A DNA stretch of 6,134 nt from Betaproteobacteria bacterium (GCA_005883655.1 VBDA01000016.1:1-6134); one strand, 5' to 3'; shown: positions 1 to 6,069, counted from the first letter of the stretch. Numbers and translations are program-made. The notes: generated from the letters alone by a model not told the origin.

Positions 1-807
1 GCTCCGATGCAGGACGGCGACGTCGTAGTGTTCATGAATTTTCGCGCCGATCGCGCGCGCGAAATGACCAGCGCATTGACCGAGCCCGCTTTCTCCGGCT
101 TTTCACGCAGGCGGGTGCCAAAGCTCGGCGCCTTCGTGTGCCTGACGAGCTACGGCGATGCGTTCGCGCACCTGCCGGCGGCATTCACCCCGCAGTCGAT
201 CACTCACGGCTTCGGCGAAATGGTCGCCGAGCGAGGCCTCAAGCAACTGCGCATCGCCGAGACCGAAAAATACGCCCACGTCACCTACTTCTTCAACGGC
301 GGCGTCGAGGCGGTCTATCCCGGCGAAGATCGCATTCTGGTGCCCTCGCCCAAGGTCGCGACGTACGACCTGAAGCCTGAGATGAGCGCGGTCGAGGTGA
401 CCGACAAGCTGGTCGCGGCAATCGCAAGCGACAAGTATCACGCCATCGTCTGCAACTATGCCAATGGCGACATGGTCGGCCATACCGGCAATGTCGACGC
501 GGCGAGGCAAGCAATCGAGGTGCTCGACGAATGCATCGGCCGCGTCGTTTCCGCGCAGCGGGCACGCGGCGGTGAAGCGCTGATCACCGCCGATCATGGC
601 AACGTGGAGATGATGCACGATCCGGCAACCGGTCAGGCCCATACCGCGCACACGCTGAATCTGGTGCCGTGCCTCTACGTAGGACGTCCGGCGCAGATGG
701 AAACCGGCGGCGCGCTGCAGGACATCGCGCCGACCCTGCTGGCAATGATGGGTTTGCCGCAACCCGAGGAAATGACCGGCCGATCGCTGATCCAATTCAC
801 CCAATAG
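1..807 (+). CDS. gpmI: 2,3-bisphosphoglycerate-independent phosphoglycerate mutase, C-terminal part (5' end outside window)
   Basis: This cytoplasmic enzyme interconverts 3- and 2-phosphoglycerate in glycolysis and gluconeogenesis, using two Mn ions and a phosphoserine intermediate. The frame is open from base 1, so the ATG at base 7 is internal. About 268 codons are present against roughly 510-550 for the family, so the metal-1/catalytic-serine N-terminal portion lies upstream. Visible family motifs are NFRADRAR (from base 34; substrate-binding arginines), TEKYAHVTYFF (from 262; active-site Lys codon 268-270), NYANGDMVGHTG (metal ligands Asp 469-471 and His 481-483), TADHGN (Asp 592-594, His 595-597) and HTAHT (from 640). 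The ending MTGRSLI is also typical. All expected C-terminal metal ligands are present, so nothing suggests decay. The absence of the ADHG/AHT pattern from the dPGM family rules out GpmA. It is a stand-alone gene here, with a 415-base gap to ctpA. Confidence 0.96.
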   Translation, partial: APMQDGDVVVFMNFRADRAREMTSALTEPAFSGFSRRRVPKLGAFVCLTSYGDAFAHLPAAFTPQSITHGFGEMVAERGLKQLRIAETEKYAHVTYFFNGGVEAVYPGEDRILVPSPKVATYDLKPEMSAVEVTDKLVAAIASDKYHAIVCNYANGDMVGHTGNVDAARQAIEVLDECIGRVVSAQRARGGEALITADHGNVEMMHDPATGQAHTAHTLNLVPCLYVGRPAQMETGGALQDIAPTLLAMMGLPQPEEMTGRSLIQFTQ

Positions 808-830
808 ACGCCACCACGGCCGGTCTTCCC

Positions 831-855
831 GGAAAGGGAACTTGTGCCCCTTTCC
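831..855 (+). terminator. Possible hairpin downstream of gpmI, no U-tract
   Basis: GGAAAGGG (831-838) is exactly complementary to CCCTTTCC (848-855) across a 9-base loop, starting 23 bases after the gpmI stop. No T-run follows, so it is not a classical intrinsic terminator. It could protect the mRNA 3' end or mark a Rho-dependent end, or it could be chance. Confidence 0.3.
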
Positions 856-941
856 CGCAGTCCACGAAGAAGACGGTGGCTCAAGCGGCGAGCGCTCGAG
901 AGTCAAGGCTTCCCTGCTCGCCTAAGCTGGCGGCCGGGCGC

Positions 942-965
942 GGGCCGACAGCTCTTATCGGACCC
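942..965. other. Imperfect inverted repeat in the gpmI-ctpA gap
   Basis: GGGCCGA (942-948) can pair with TCGG (958-961) and CCC (963-965), with a single bulged A at 962 and a 9-base loop. It is short and could easily arise by chance in GC-rich DNA. It is listed because the gap is otherwise featureless here. Confidence 0.15.
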
Positions 966-1029
966 TCGTCGGCATGCTCAGATGACGCTTTGGGGAGCCT
1001 AGCGACGCGTGGCGGCTTTGTAGCTCGCA

Positions 1030-1047
1030 ACAATTCATCACAATTCA
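1030..1047 (+). repeat. Tandem ACAATTCA octamers, 10-base period
   Basis: ACAATTCA occurs at 1030-1037 and again at 1040-1047, so the two copies lie one helical turn apart on the same DNA face. They sit in the A/T-richer zone about 48 bases upstream of the candidate -10 element. The arrangement would suit paired binding half-sites or an UP-like element. No regulator is recognised. Confidence 0.35.
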
Positions 1048-1094
1048 ACACGCGGCCTGCCGTTTTTCGGGGAATGAAGTCGAGATAGTCGGCG

Positions 1095-1100
1095 TATACT
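1095..1100 (+). promoter_or_regulatory. Candidate -10 element for ctpA
   Basis: TATACT matches the sigma-70 -10 consensus at five of six positions and lies in the A/T-richer part of the gap. At 16-18 base spacing there is no good -35 hexamer (the bases there read GAATGA or similar), and no extended -10 TG precedes it. If used, it would give a leader of roughly 115 bases. This is a weak prediction. Confidence 0.22.
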
Positions 1101-1121
1101 TTGAAAGCCGAGGGCCGGGCT

Positions 1122-1146
1122 GCGCAAGTCGCGCAATTCGGCGCAA
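1122..1146 (+). repeat. Three GCGCAA hexamers at 9-10 base spacing
   Basis: GCGCAA is found at 1122-1127, 1131-1136 and 1141-1146, with a fourth copy at 1193-1198 just before the ctpA start. The first three are phased near one helical turn and fall downstream of the candidate -10 element, in what would be the ctpA leader. They may be operator half-sites or chance in GC-rich DNA. Confidence 0.3.
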
Positions 1147-1159
1147 GGGCCCTGCTAAC

Positions 1160-1182
1160 GGGCATGTGTCTTGCACTTGCCC
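1160..1182 (+). promoter_or_regulatory. Leader hairpin upstream of ctpA
   Basis: GGGCATGTG (1160-1168) pairs with CACTTGCCC (1174-1182) apart from one T-T mismatch, leaving a 5-base loop (TCTTG). It lies about 40 bases before the ctpA start and would form in the 5' untranslated RNA. There is no T-run after it, so it is not a terminator. It may affect mRNA stability or translation, but no known riboswitch class is recognised. Confidence 0.3.
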
Positions 1183-1212
1183 AGTTGGGTCAGCGCAAAC
1201 GAACTAGCGAAT

Positions 1213-1217
1213 GAGGG
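1213..1217 (+). promoter_or_regulatory. Shine-Dalgarno deciding the ctpA start
   Basis: GAGGG ends five bases before the ATG at 1223, ideal spacing for a ribosome binding site. The upstream in-frame ATG at 1211 is preceded by AACTAGCGA with no purine-rich SD. The site overlaps the codons that would follow the 1211 ATG, so 1223 is the better start. Confidence 0.6.
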
Positions 1218-1222
1218 TAAAG

Positions 1223-2680
1223 ATGAACGATGGTTGGAAAAAAGTGGGATGGATCGGCCTGGGTGCCGTCCTCGGGCTGTTGCTGAGCCTCAACTTCTCG
1301 GCCTTGGCCGAGCGTGACGCCCGTTTGCCGGTCCCCTACGAAGACCTGCAACTGTTCTCGGCGGTGTTCGGGCGGATCAAGAGCGACTATGTCGAGCCGG
1401 TATCGGACGACAAGCTCATCCGCGAAGCCATCAACGGCATGGTCCACGGCCTTGACCCGCATTCCGACTTTCTCGATGCCGATGCGTTCAAGGAACTGCA
1501 GATCTCGACCCAGGGCAAGTTCGGTGGCCTCGGCATCGAGGTCGGCGTCGAAGACGGAATCATCAAAGTCATTTCTCCGATCGAGGATACCCCGGCATTC
1601 CGCGCGGGCGTCAAAGCCGGCGACCTCATCATCAAGATCGACGAAACCGTCACCCGCGGCCTCCCCTTGACCAAGGCGGTCGAGAAAATGCGCGGCAAGC
1701 CCGGCACGCAGATCACGCTGGTCATCGCGCGGAAGGATGTCGATGCGCCGCTGACGTTTACGCTCACCCGCGAAATCATCAACTTCCGCAGCGTGCGGGC
1801 CAAGCTGGTCGAGCCCGGCTACGGCTATTTGCGCGTGGTTCAGTTCCAGGAACACACCGGCGAAGATGTAGCGAAGGCGATCCGCGATCTCTACAAGCAG
1901 GGCGACCTTACCGGTTTGGTGCTTGATCTGCGCAGCGACCCGGGTGGATTGCTCAATGTTTCCGTCGGCGTTGCCGCTGCCTTCCTGCCGCAGGACGTGC
2001 TGGTCGTCTACACCGACGGCCGCACACCCGACGCAAAGATGCGTCTCTCGGCGACCAAAGGCGACTACATGCGCGGGCGCGGCGACGATTATCTGAAGGA
2101 CCTTCCGCCTGCGATCAAGCGCGTCCCGATGGTCGTGCTGGTCGATGGCGGCACCGCGTCGGCGTCGGAAATCGTCGCTGGCGCGCTGCAGGACCACAAG
2201 CGCGCCATCGTCATGGGCGGACAGACATTCGGCAAGGGTTCGGTGCAGACCATCCTCCCGCTCGGCCCCAACACCGGACTCAAGCTCACGACCGCGCGCT
2301 ATTACACGCCGAACGGCCGCTCGATTCAGGCCAAGGGTATCGAGCCCGATGTCGCGGTGGACGATGGTCGCGATACGCCGAACCGGCTGCGCGAGGCGAA
2401 CCTCGAGCACCACCTGGAAATCCCCGTTGGGGGAGCGAAAGGCGATGCGGCACTCGATACCAAGGTGGTCGTTCCCCTGCCGACGCCGGCCATCAAGGGC
2501 GACGAAAAATCCAAGGCTGCGCCGACGACCAAGTCGAACATCGAAACGCCGACGCCGACCCCGCCACGGCTCGAGTTCGGCTCCGCCGACGACTTTCAGT
2601 TGCAACAAGCTTTGCATCATCTCAAAGGACAGCCGGTGATCGCCTCGACCAAGGCTGTCGCGGCTCAGGTCAAGCCCTAG
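1223..2680 (+). CDS. ctpA: S41 family carboxyl-terminal processing protease (CtpA/CtpB type), exported
   Basis: A serine protease of the periplasm that cleaves proteins near their C-termini; in this family targets include cell-wall and envelope proteins. The 485-residue product starts with a signal peptide: KK at 6-7, a hydrophobic stretch at about 8-23 and a likely cleavage after ALA (residue 29). A PDZ domain follows at about 98-170 (GGLGIEVGVEDG through the GTQITLVIARK strand), then the S41 protease domain. Catalytic residues are visible: Ser313 in GGTASASEI, Lys338 and Gln342 in FGKGSVQ. The 25-residue Ser-Lys and 4-residue Lys-Gln spacings match the Prc/CtpB arrangement. A Pro/Thr-rich linker (about 416-451) precedes a conserved-looking tail with DFQLQQALHHLKG. 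Length is normal for the proteobacterial group. Starting at 1211 would add only four residues (MRVK). The gene is followed by strong terminators and probably forms its own transcription unit. Confidence 0.95.
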   Translation: MNDGWKKVGWIGLGAVLGLLLSLNFSALAERDARLPVPYEDLQLFSAVFGRIKSDYVEPVSDDKLIREAINGMVHGLDPHSDFLDADAFKELQISTQGKFGGLGIEVGVEDGIIKVISPIEDTPAFRAGVKAGDLIIKIDETVTRGLPLTKAVEKMRGKPGTQITLVIARKDVDAPLTFTLTREIINFRSVRAKLVEPGYGYLRVVQFQEHTGEDVAKAIRDLYKQGDLTGLVLDLRSDPGGLLNVSVGVAAAFLPQDVLVVYTDGRTPDAKMRLSATKGDYMRGRGDDYLKDLPPAIKRVPMVVLVDGGTASASEIVAGALQDHKRAIVMGGQTFGKGSVQTILPLGPNTGLKLTTARYYTPNGRSIQAKGIEPDVAVDDGRDTPNRLREANLEHHLEIPVGGAKGDAALDTKVVVPLPTPAIKGDEKSKAAPTTKSNIETPTPTPPRLEFGSADDFQLQQALHHLKGQPVIASTKAVAAQVKP

Positions 2681-2706
2681 TCGATAGCGGACGCTCGAAC
2701 GACACG

Positions 2707-2732
2707 AACGCCCGGCTTGTCCGGGCGTTTTT
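2707..2732 (+). terminator. Intrinsic terminator after ctpA (first of three hairpins)
   Basis: AACGCCCGG (2707-2715) pairs perfectly with CCGGGCGTT (2721-2729) across the loop CTTGT and runs into a five-T tract (2728-2732). This is a textbook Rho-independent terminator, 26 bases beyond the ctpA stop. Confidence 0.9.
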
Positions 2733-2741
2733 GTCTTGAGC

Positions 2742-2763
2742 GCCCGGTTTGGCCGGGCATTTT
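2742..2763 (+). terminator. Second terminator-like hairpin after ctpA
   Basis: GCCCGG (2742-2747) pairs with CCGGGC (2753-2758) across a 5-base loop, followed by A and then TTTT (2760-2763). Its stem repeats the core of the first hairpin at a 32-base offset. It looks like a functional or recently functional backup terminator. Confidence 0.7.
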
Positions 2764-2765
2764 CT

Positions 2766-2799
2766 CCTGGGCCCCGCCTCGCCCAGGCGTTCTTGTCTT
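2766..2799 (+). terminator. Third, weaker terminator-like hairpin after ctpA
   Basis: CCTGGGC (2766-2772) pairs with GCCCAGG (2781-2787) across an 8-base loop. The following sequence, CGTTCTTGTCTT, is T-rich but interrupted. It ends about 18 bases before the moeB start, so it could also act as a leader structure for moeB. Confidence 0.5.
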
Positions 2800-2804
2800 G
2801 AAGC

Positions 2805-2810
2805 AAGGAA
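2805..2810 (+). promoter_or_regulatory. Shine-Dalgarno for moeB
   Basis: AAGGAA ends six bases before the ATG at 2817, supporting this start. It lies right after the last hairpin, so almost no room remains for a promoter between terminators and gene. Confidence 0.6.
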
Positions 2811-2816
2811 CGGAAG

Positions 2817-3575
2817 ATGGACGACGCCCAACTGCTGCGCTACAGCCGTCACATCCTGCTGCCTGAGCTTGGGGTCGATGCGCAACAACGCTTCGCGACT
2901 GCTCGCGCGCTCATCATTGGCATCGGCGGCCTCGGTAATCCGGTCGCCCAGTTCCTGGCGGCAGCCGGTGTGGGAACGTTGACGCTGGTCGACGCCGACA
3001 CTGTCGACCTGACCAACCTGCAGCGCCAGATCCTCTTCGACACTCACGTCGTCGGCGCCGCCAAGGTCGATGCGGCCGCGCAGCGCCTCGCCGCCATCAA
3101 TCCCGAGGTCCGCATCGTGCGCGTCGCGGCACGCGTCGGCGACGACGAGCTCGCGCCGCTGGCTGCGGAAGCCGACATCGTCGTTGACTGCTCCGACAAC
3201 TTTGCCACCCGCCACGCCGTCAACCGCGCCTGCGTCACCGCTCGAAAACCGCTGGTGTCCGGTGCCGCGATTCGCTTCGACGGCCAGGTCGCGGTATTCG
3301 ATGCCCGTGATCCAACCCAGCCCTGCTACAACTGTCTGTTCGGCGAAGGCGACGACTTCGAGGAGACTCGTTGCGCGACCATGGGCGTGTTTGCGCCTCT
3401 GGTTGGCATCATCGGCGCGTCCCAGGCGGCGGAGGCGCTCAAGTTGCTGGCGAGCGCCGGCGATTCGCTTTCCGGGCGGCTCTTGATGCTCGACGCGCTG
3501 GCGATGGAATGGCGCGAGGTCCGCGTACTCAAGGATCCCGAATGCGCAGTCTGCGCGCCGGGCACCAACCGATGA
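2817..3575 (+). CDS. moeB: MoeB/ThiF/HesA-family sulfur-carrier-protein adenylyltransferase
   Basis: This cytoplasmic E1-like enzyme adenylates the C-terminal glycine of a small sulfur carrier (MoaD for molybdopterin, or ThiS for thiamine) using ATP. The 252-residue length is close to E. coli MoeB. Motifs in order: RYSRHILLPE at 8-17, nucleotide-binding GIGGLG at 35-40, NLQRQ at 67-71 (ATP-contacting Arg70), DCSDN at 124-128, a CxxC zinc pair Cys170/Cys173, a conserved Cys186 in ETRCATMGVFAPLVG, and the second zinc pair Cys243/Cys246 near the C-terminus. All expected residues are present. MoeB and ThiF cannot be separated with certainty from sequence alone. MoeB is preferred for overall similarity, and one enzyme often serves several carriers. 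No C-terminal rhodanese domain is fused. The gene follows the ctpA terminators and overlaps the next gene by four bases. Confidence 0.92.
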   Translation: MDDAQLLRYSRHILLPELGVDAQQRFATARALIIGIGGLGNPVAQFLAAAGVGTLTLVDADTVDLTNLQRQILFDTHVVGAAKVDAAAQRLAAINPEVRIVRVAARVGDDELAPLAAEADIVVDCSDNFATRHAVNRACVTARKPLVSGAAIRFDGQVAVFDARDPTQPCYNCLFGEGDDFEETRCATMGVFAPLVGIIGASQAAEALKLLASAGDSLSGRLLMLDALAMEWREVRVLKDPECAVCAPGTNR

Positions 3576-4153
3576 GCGCCCTCTCGTCGGTGCACCATCG
3601 CATGCGCTCGCTCGCCGCCGTCGGGCTCGGGCTCGCCGTCCTTTTCGCGCTCGACACAAACGTGGCGCTGGCCGCCACGCCTCCAATGCGCGCGTCCGAC
3701 TGGAAATCGATCAAGCAGGTGATCGCCGCCCAGCGTGCCGCACTCGTCGCCGGTGAAGGTGAAAAGGCATTCGGCTACGCGACGCCTGCGATTCGCGCGC
3801 AGTTCGGCGACGCAGACATCTTCATGGCCATGGTCCAGACGGGATACCCGGCGCTGCTCACCGCGCGCTATACCGAGTTCCTGGAAGGCGCGGTCATCGA
3901 CGGACTCATCATCCAGCCGCTGCGTCTGATCGATGCGGACAACAGCGTGCGCGTCGCGCTGTACACCATGGAAAAACAGAAAAACGGAGCCTGGCGAATC
4001 AGCGGCTGCCGGATCGGCGCGTCGACAATCCAAGCCGCTCAGTGGATTGGTAAGTGGAATGAGTGGCGTAATGAGTTGGGCCCTCAGCTGCGTCCATCGA
4101 TGTCGCCATTTCGGGCGATATGCAGCACCGCGTCTTCGAAACGCCTCGTGTAG
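3572..4153 (+). CDS. Secreted DUF4864 domain protein with extended C-terminus
   Basis: A 193-residue protein of unknown function. The start is the ATG in the ATGA overlap with the moeB stop. No Shine-Dalgarno is visible, so translation is probably coupled to moeB. An alternative start is the ATG at 3602 (Met11). The N-terminus has arginines (10 and 12), a hydrophobic core at about 14-27 and a likely signal peptidase site after ALA (about residue 34), so a periplasmic location is inferred. The domain at about 43-155 has the DUF4864 pattern: DWKSIKQVIAAQRAAL, AFGYATPAIRAQFG, a MVQTGYPAL segment, then a strand-rich end with GAWRISGC. The domain resembles the NTF2-like fold by general character, which is inference. 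Residues from about 156 on do not look like the family. The last 23 are encoded in DNA that is antisense to the convergent glycosyltransferase gene. Confidence 0.82.
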   Translation: MSALSSVHHRMRSLAAVGLGLAVLFALDTNVALAATPPMRASDWKSIKQVIAAQRAALVAGEGEKAFGYATPAIRAQFGDADIFMAMVQTGYPALLTARYTEFLEGAVIDGLIIQPLRLIDADNSVRVALYTMEKQKNGAWRISGCRIGASTIQAAQWIGKWNEWRNELGPQLRPSMSPFRAICSTASSKRLV

Positions 4154-6069
4154 CTATCCATGTCGAAGAGTGCGGATGTCCGCCTCTGACTTCGCAATCG
4201 CACAGTCAAATCCTCGAGACGCGCGCGATTGCTCACCAGCGCCAGCGCGATCGATTCGTAATCCTCGTGTGAGCTGGCGATCAGTTCCGCGAGACCGACC
4301 GCCCGCAGCTGCGATGCCGAGGCGCGCGCCGCCATGCTGCGTCCGGCAATCGTCAGCACCGGCAGACCCGCGAACAGCGCGTCGTTGACGGTCGTGTGCG
4401 AACCGAACGGATACGTATCGAGATACAGGTCGGCCAACGGGTAGCGGGCAAGGTACTGCGGCATCGGTTCATGCGGCGCAAAGATCAGCCGCTCACTCGC
4501 GATTCCCCGTCGCCTGGCCTCGTCGCGCAAATTGGACTGGGCCTCCGGATGCATGGGTCGCAGCCAAAGGACGCTGCGGTCGACGCTTGCAAGGAGTCGG
4601 GCCCAGAGGCCGAACATCTCGGGCAAGACCTTGTAAGGAGCGGCCTGCGATACGAACACGAATGCAGCTGCGGGAAGCCCATAGGTCTCGCGCGATGACG
4701 GGGGACCCGGTACACGCTCAGGGTCGCTGGGGATATAGCACTGCGCGAGCGGCAATAAACGCTCCTCGAAATTTGCCTGCTCGCTCCGAGGCGTGGTGTA
4801 GGCATCGGTGATCACGTAGTTGTAATATGCGGCACCAAGCGTGCCGGCGTATCCGAGAAAATTGATTTGCACCGGGGCGGGCCGTGCCGCAAACACGTCT
4901 GGCCGCGCGTGCGCAGTGTGGCCCGCAAGGTCAAAGAGGATCGCGATTGCATCGTCGCGAATAGCGGTACCAATCTGACCGGCGCTCATTCGCTCCACCT
5001 CGCGAAATCCGCGCGTCACCTTTGCTACCCGGGCGCGCATCGGAGCGGCGTCCGCGCTCTTGAGCGCGTACGCGTAGACGTCGAAGCGATCGCTGTCGAG
5101 TCGCTCCAGAAGCCCGATCAGCAGTCGTGTTTCCGGGTGTTCCTGAAACGCCGCCGACACAAAGCCTATGCGAAGGCGCTTGGCCGGCGAGGCGAGCTCC
5201 GCCAGCGCTACGGACTGAGCGCCGGGAGCTGCCGGCCACGCAAAGCTTCTGGCCGCCGTGCGCTGCAGCGACGGATCGTCGCAGATCGCGAGGAACGTAA
5301 AAGGAGGAACGGTCTGGCGCGGGTGCCCGTCGAGTGTCCTGACTCCTTCGACGATTTGCGCTCGCAGGAGGTCGAAGTCACCCCAGTCCGCGAACTGAAG
5401 ATTGAGGTCCAGCAGTTGCGCTGCGACCTGAAGCCGACGCGGATCGAGCTCGTGCGCGCGTCGTAGGAGCGGCCTCGCCTCATCGTATCGCACCAGCTCG
5501 TAGAGTAGAAACCCCAGATTCGCGAGCACTTGCGGTGAGTCAGGTTGCAGCGCAAGCGCGCGATGGAAACTCTCTTCCGCCGCGGCGCTGTTCTGTATCG
5601 ACTTCTGGCACACACCGCGGTTGTTCCAGACGTCCGCCGGCGCTTCGGGTGCACCGGCGACGAGACGATCGTATAGCCCGAGCGCTTCGCCGTAGCGCTC
5701 TTGCATGAACAGCAAATGGGCCAGATTGGTGAGCGCCGAGATCTCGCCTGGCCGTCGCTCGAGCACGTCGCGATAGCTGCGCTCGGCACGACGCGGCTCG
5801 CCGATCGCGTCGAGCTGCAAACCCAGGTTGTTGAGCAGGCTCGGATTCCCGGGCGCAAGCTTCAGCGCTCGCTCGAAAACCGCGATCGCGGCAGCCGGTT
5901 CGTTGCGCTCCGCGAACGCGTTGCCCAGAAGGAACAGCAATTCCGCATGGCGCGGCTCGAGTTGCGCCGAAGCGCGGTCGACACGCGCCTTCGCGGCGGC
6001 GACGTTCCCGCTCGCGAGCGCGGAGCGTGCTTCGGCAAGCAGGGTGTCTGCGGAAATGGGCGGGGACAA
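4084..6069 (-). CDS. TPR-containing OGT/SPINDLY-type glycosyltransferase (GT41-like)
   Basis: Predicted cytoplasmic O-linked N-acetylglucosamine (or other sugar) transferase of the OGT/SPINDLY family, 661 residues. The N-terminal part holds about five TPR units (roughly 42-76, 77-110, 111-144, 145-179 and 180-213), likely for protein binding. The catalytic region begins near residue 298 (KRLRIGFVSAAF). Family landmarks are His311 in QEHPETR, DLAGHTAHARPDVFAARPAPVQINFLGYAGT at 380-410, Lys480 in APYKVLPEMFGLW (counterpart of the UDP-contacting Lys of human OGT), and DLYLDTYPFGSHTTVNDAL at 547-565 with His558/Thr559/Thr560/Asp563. No signal peptide or membrane segment is seen. The start is a TTG at 6069-6067, because an in-frame TGA lies three codons upstream and no ATG or GTG is available; no Shine-Dalgarno is clear. 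The donor sugar and protein targets cannot be read from the sequence. The gene converges on the DUF4864 gene and overlaps it by 70 bases. Confidence 0.9.
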   Translation of the reverse strand: MSPPISADTLLAEARSALASGNVAAAKARVDRASAQLEPRHAELLFLLGNAFAERNEPAAAIAVFERALKLAPGNPSLLNNLGLQLDAIGEPRRAERSYRDVLERRPGEISALTNLAHLLFMQERYGEALGLYDRLVAGAPEAPADVWNNRGVCQKSIQNSAAAEESFHRALALQPDSPQVLANLGFLLYELVRYDEARPLLRRAHELDPRRLQVAAQLLDLNLQFADWGDFDLLRAQIVEGVRTLDGHPRQTVPPFTFLAICDDPSLQRTAARSFAWPAAPGAQSVALAELASPAKRLRIGFVSAAFQEHPETRLLIGLLERLDSDRFDVYAYALKSADAAPMRARVAKVTRGFREVERMSAGQIGTAIRDDAIAILFDLAGHTAHARPDVFAARPAPVQINFLGYAGTLGAAYYNYVITDAYTTPRSEQANFEERLLPLAQCYIPSDPERVPGPPSSRETYGLPAAAFVFVSQAAPYKVLPEMFGLWARLLASVDRSVLWLRPMHPEAQSNLRDEARRRGIASERLIFAPHEPMPQYLARYPLADLYLDTYPFGSHTTVNDALFAGLPVLTIAGRSMAARASASQLRAVGLAELIASSHEDYESIALALVSNRARLEDLTVRLRSQRRTSALFDMDSYTRRFEDAVLHIARNGDIDGRS

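Larger units (their letters stand above)
808..1222. other. Intergenic region between gpmI and ctpA, no convincing gene
   Basis: About 415 bases without a recognisable coding region. Reading frames crossing it, including a plus-strand extension of a gpmI shadow frame and a 94-codon minus-strand frame, give low-complexity Arg/Ala/Pro-rich translations with no family motif. The stretch around 1025-1105 is visibly richer in A and T than its surroundings, as expected for a promoter zone. The segment contains several short hairpins and repeats, listed separately, and no tRNA- or rRNA-like sequence. From remembered synteny, many betaproteobacteria carry an envC/nlpD-type murein hydrolase activator gene between gpmI and ctpA. 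No trace of LytM/M23 motifs is visible here. Confidence 0.6.
2724..2804 (+). repeat. Direct repeat flanking the terminator hairpins
   Basis: The segment at 2724-2741 (GGCGTTTTTGTCTTGAGC) recurs at 2786-2804 (GGCGTTCTTGTCTTGAAGC), differing by one substitution and one inserted A. The GCCCGG stem core also recurs at a 32-base offset. This suggests that the hairpin array arose by local duplication of a terminator and its tail. Confidence 0.6.

Noticed and set aside
103..906. A 267-codon minus-strand frame antisense to gpmI.
   Set aside because: It is a mirror of the gpmI frame with no family resemblance. The sense frame carries every expected metal-binding motif.
881..1165. A 94-codon minus-strand frame in the gpmI-ctpA gap.
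   Set aside because: The translation matches no family I recognise, and it runs across the candidate promoter zone without a convincing ribosome site. A small unknown gene cannot be fully excluded.
1190..2806. A 538-codon open frame on the minus strand covering the whole ctpA gene, longer than ctpA itself.
   Set aside because: It is exactly antisense to a protease with all catalytic motifs, its translation is Arg/Asp/Val-rich with no family motif, and long antisense frames are common in GC-rich DNA. Its N-terminus is just a reading of the terminator repeats.
3371..3571. Upstream extension of the DUF4864 frame to an ATG at 3371.
   Set aside because: This stretch lies inside moeB in another frame, is Arg/Gly-rich, and would bury the signal peptide. 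The ATG at 3572 in the ATGA overlap puts the signal peptide at the N-terminus.
2670..3686. A 338-codon minus-strand frame antisense to moeB.
   Set aside because: No recognisable motifs and Arg/Ala-biased composition; it also reads through the three terminator hairpins. It is a shadow of moeB.
4103..4118. A 5-bp inverted repeat (TCGCC/GGCGA) in the convergent overlap, considered as a bidirectional terminator.
   Set aside because: The stem is short, there is no T-run on either strand, and it lies within both coding sequences.
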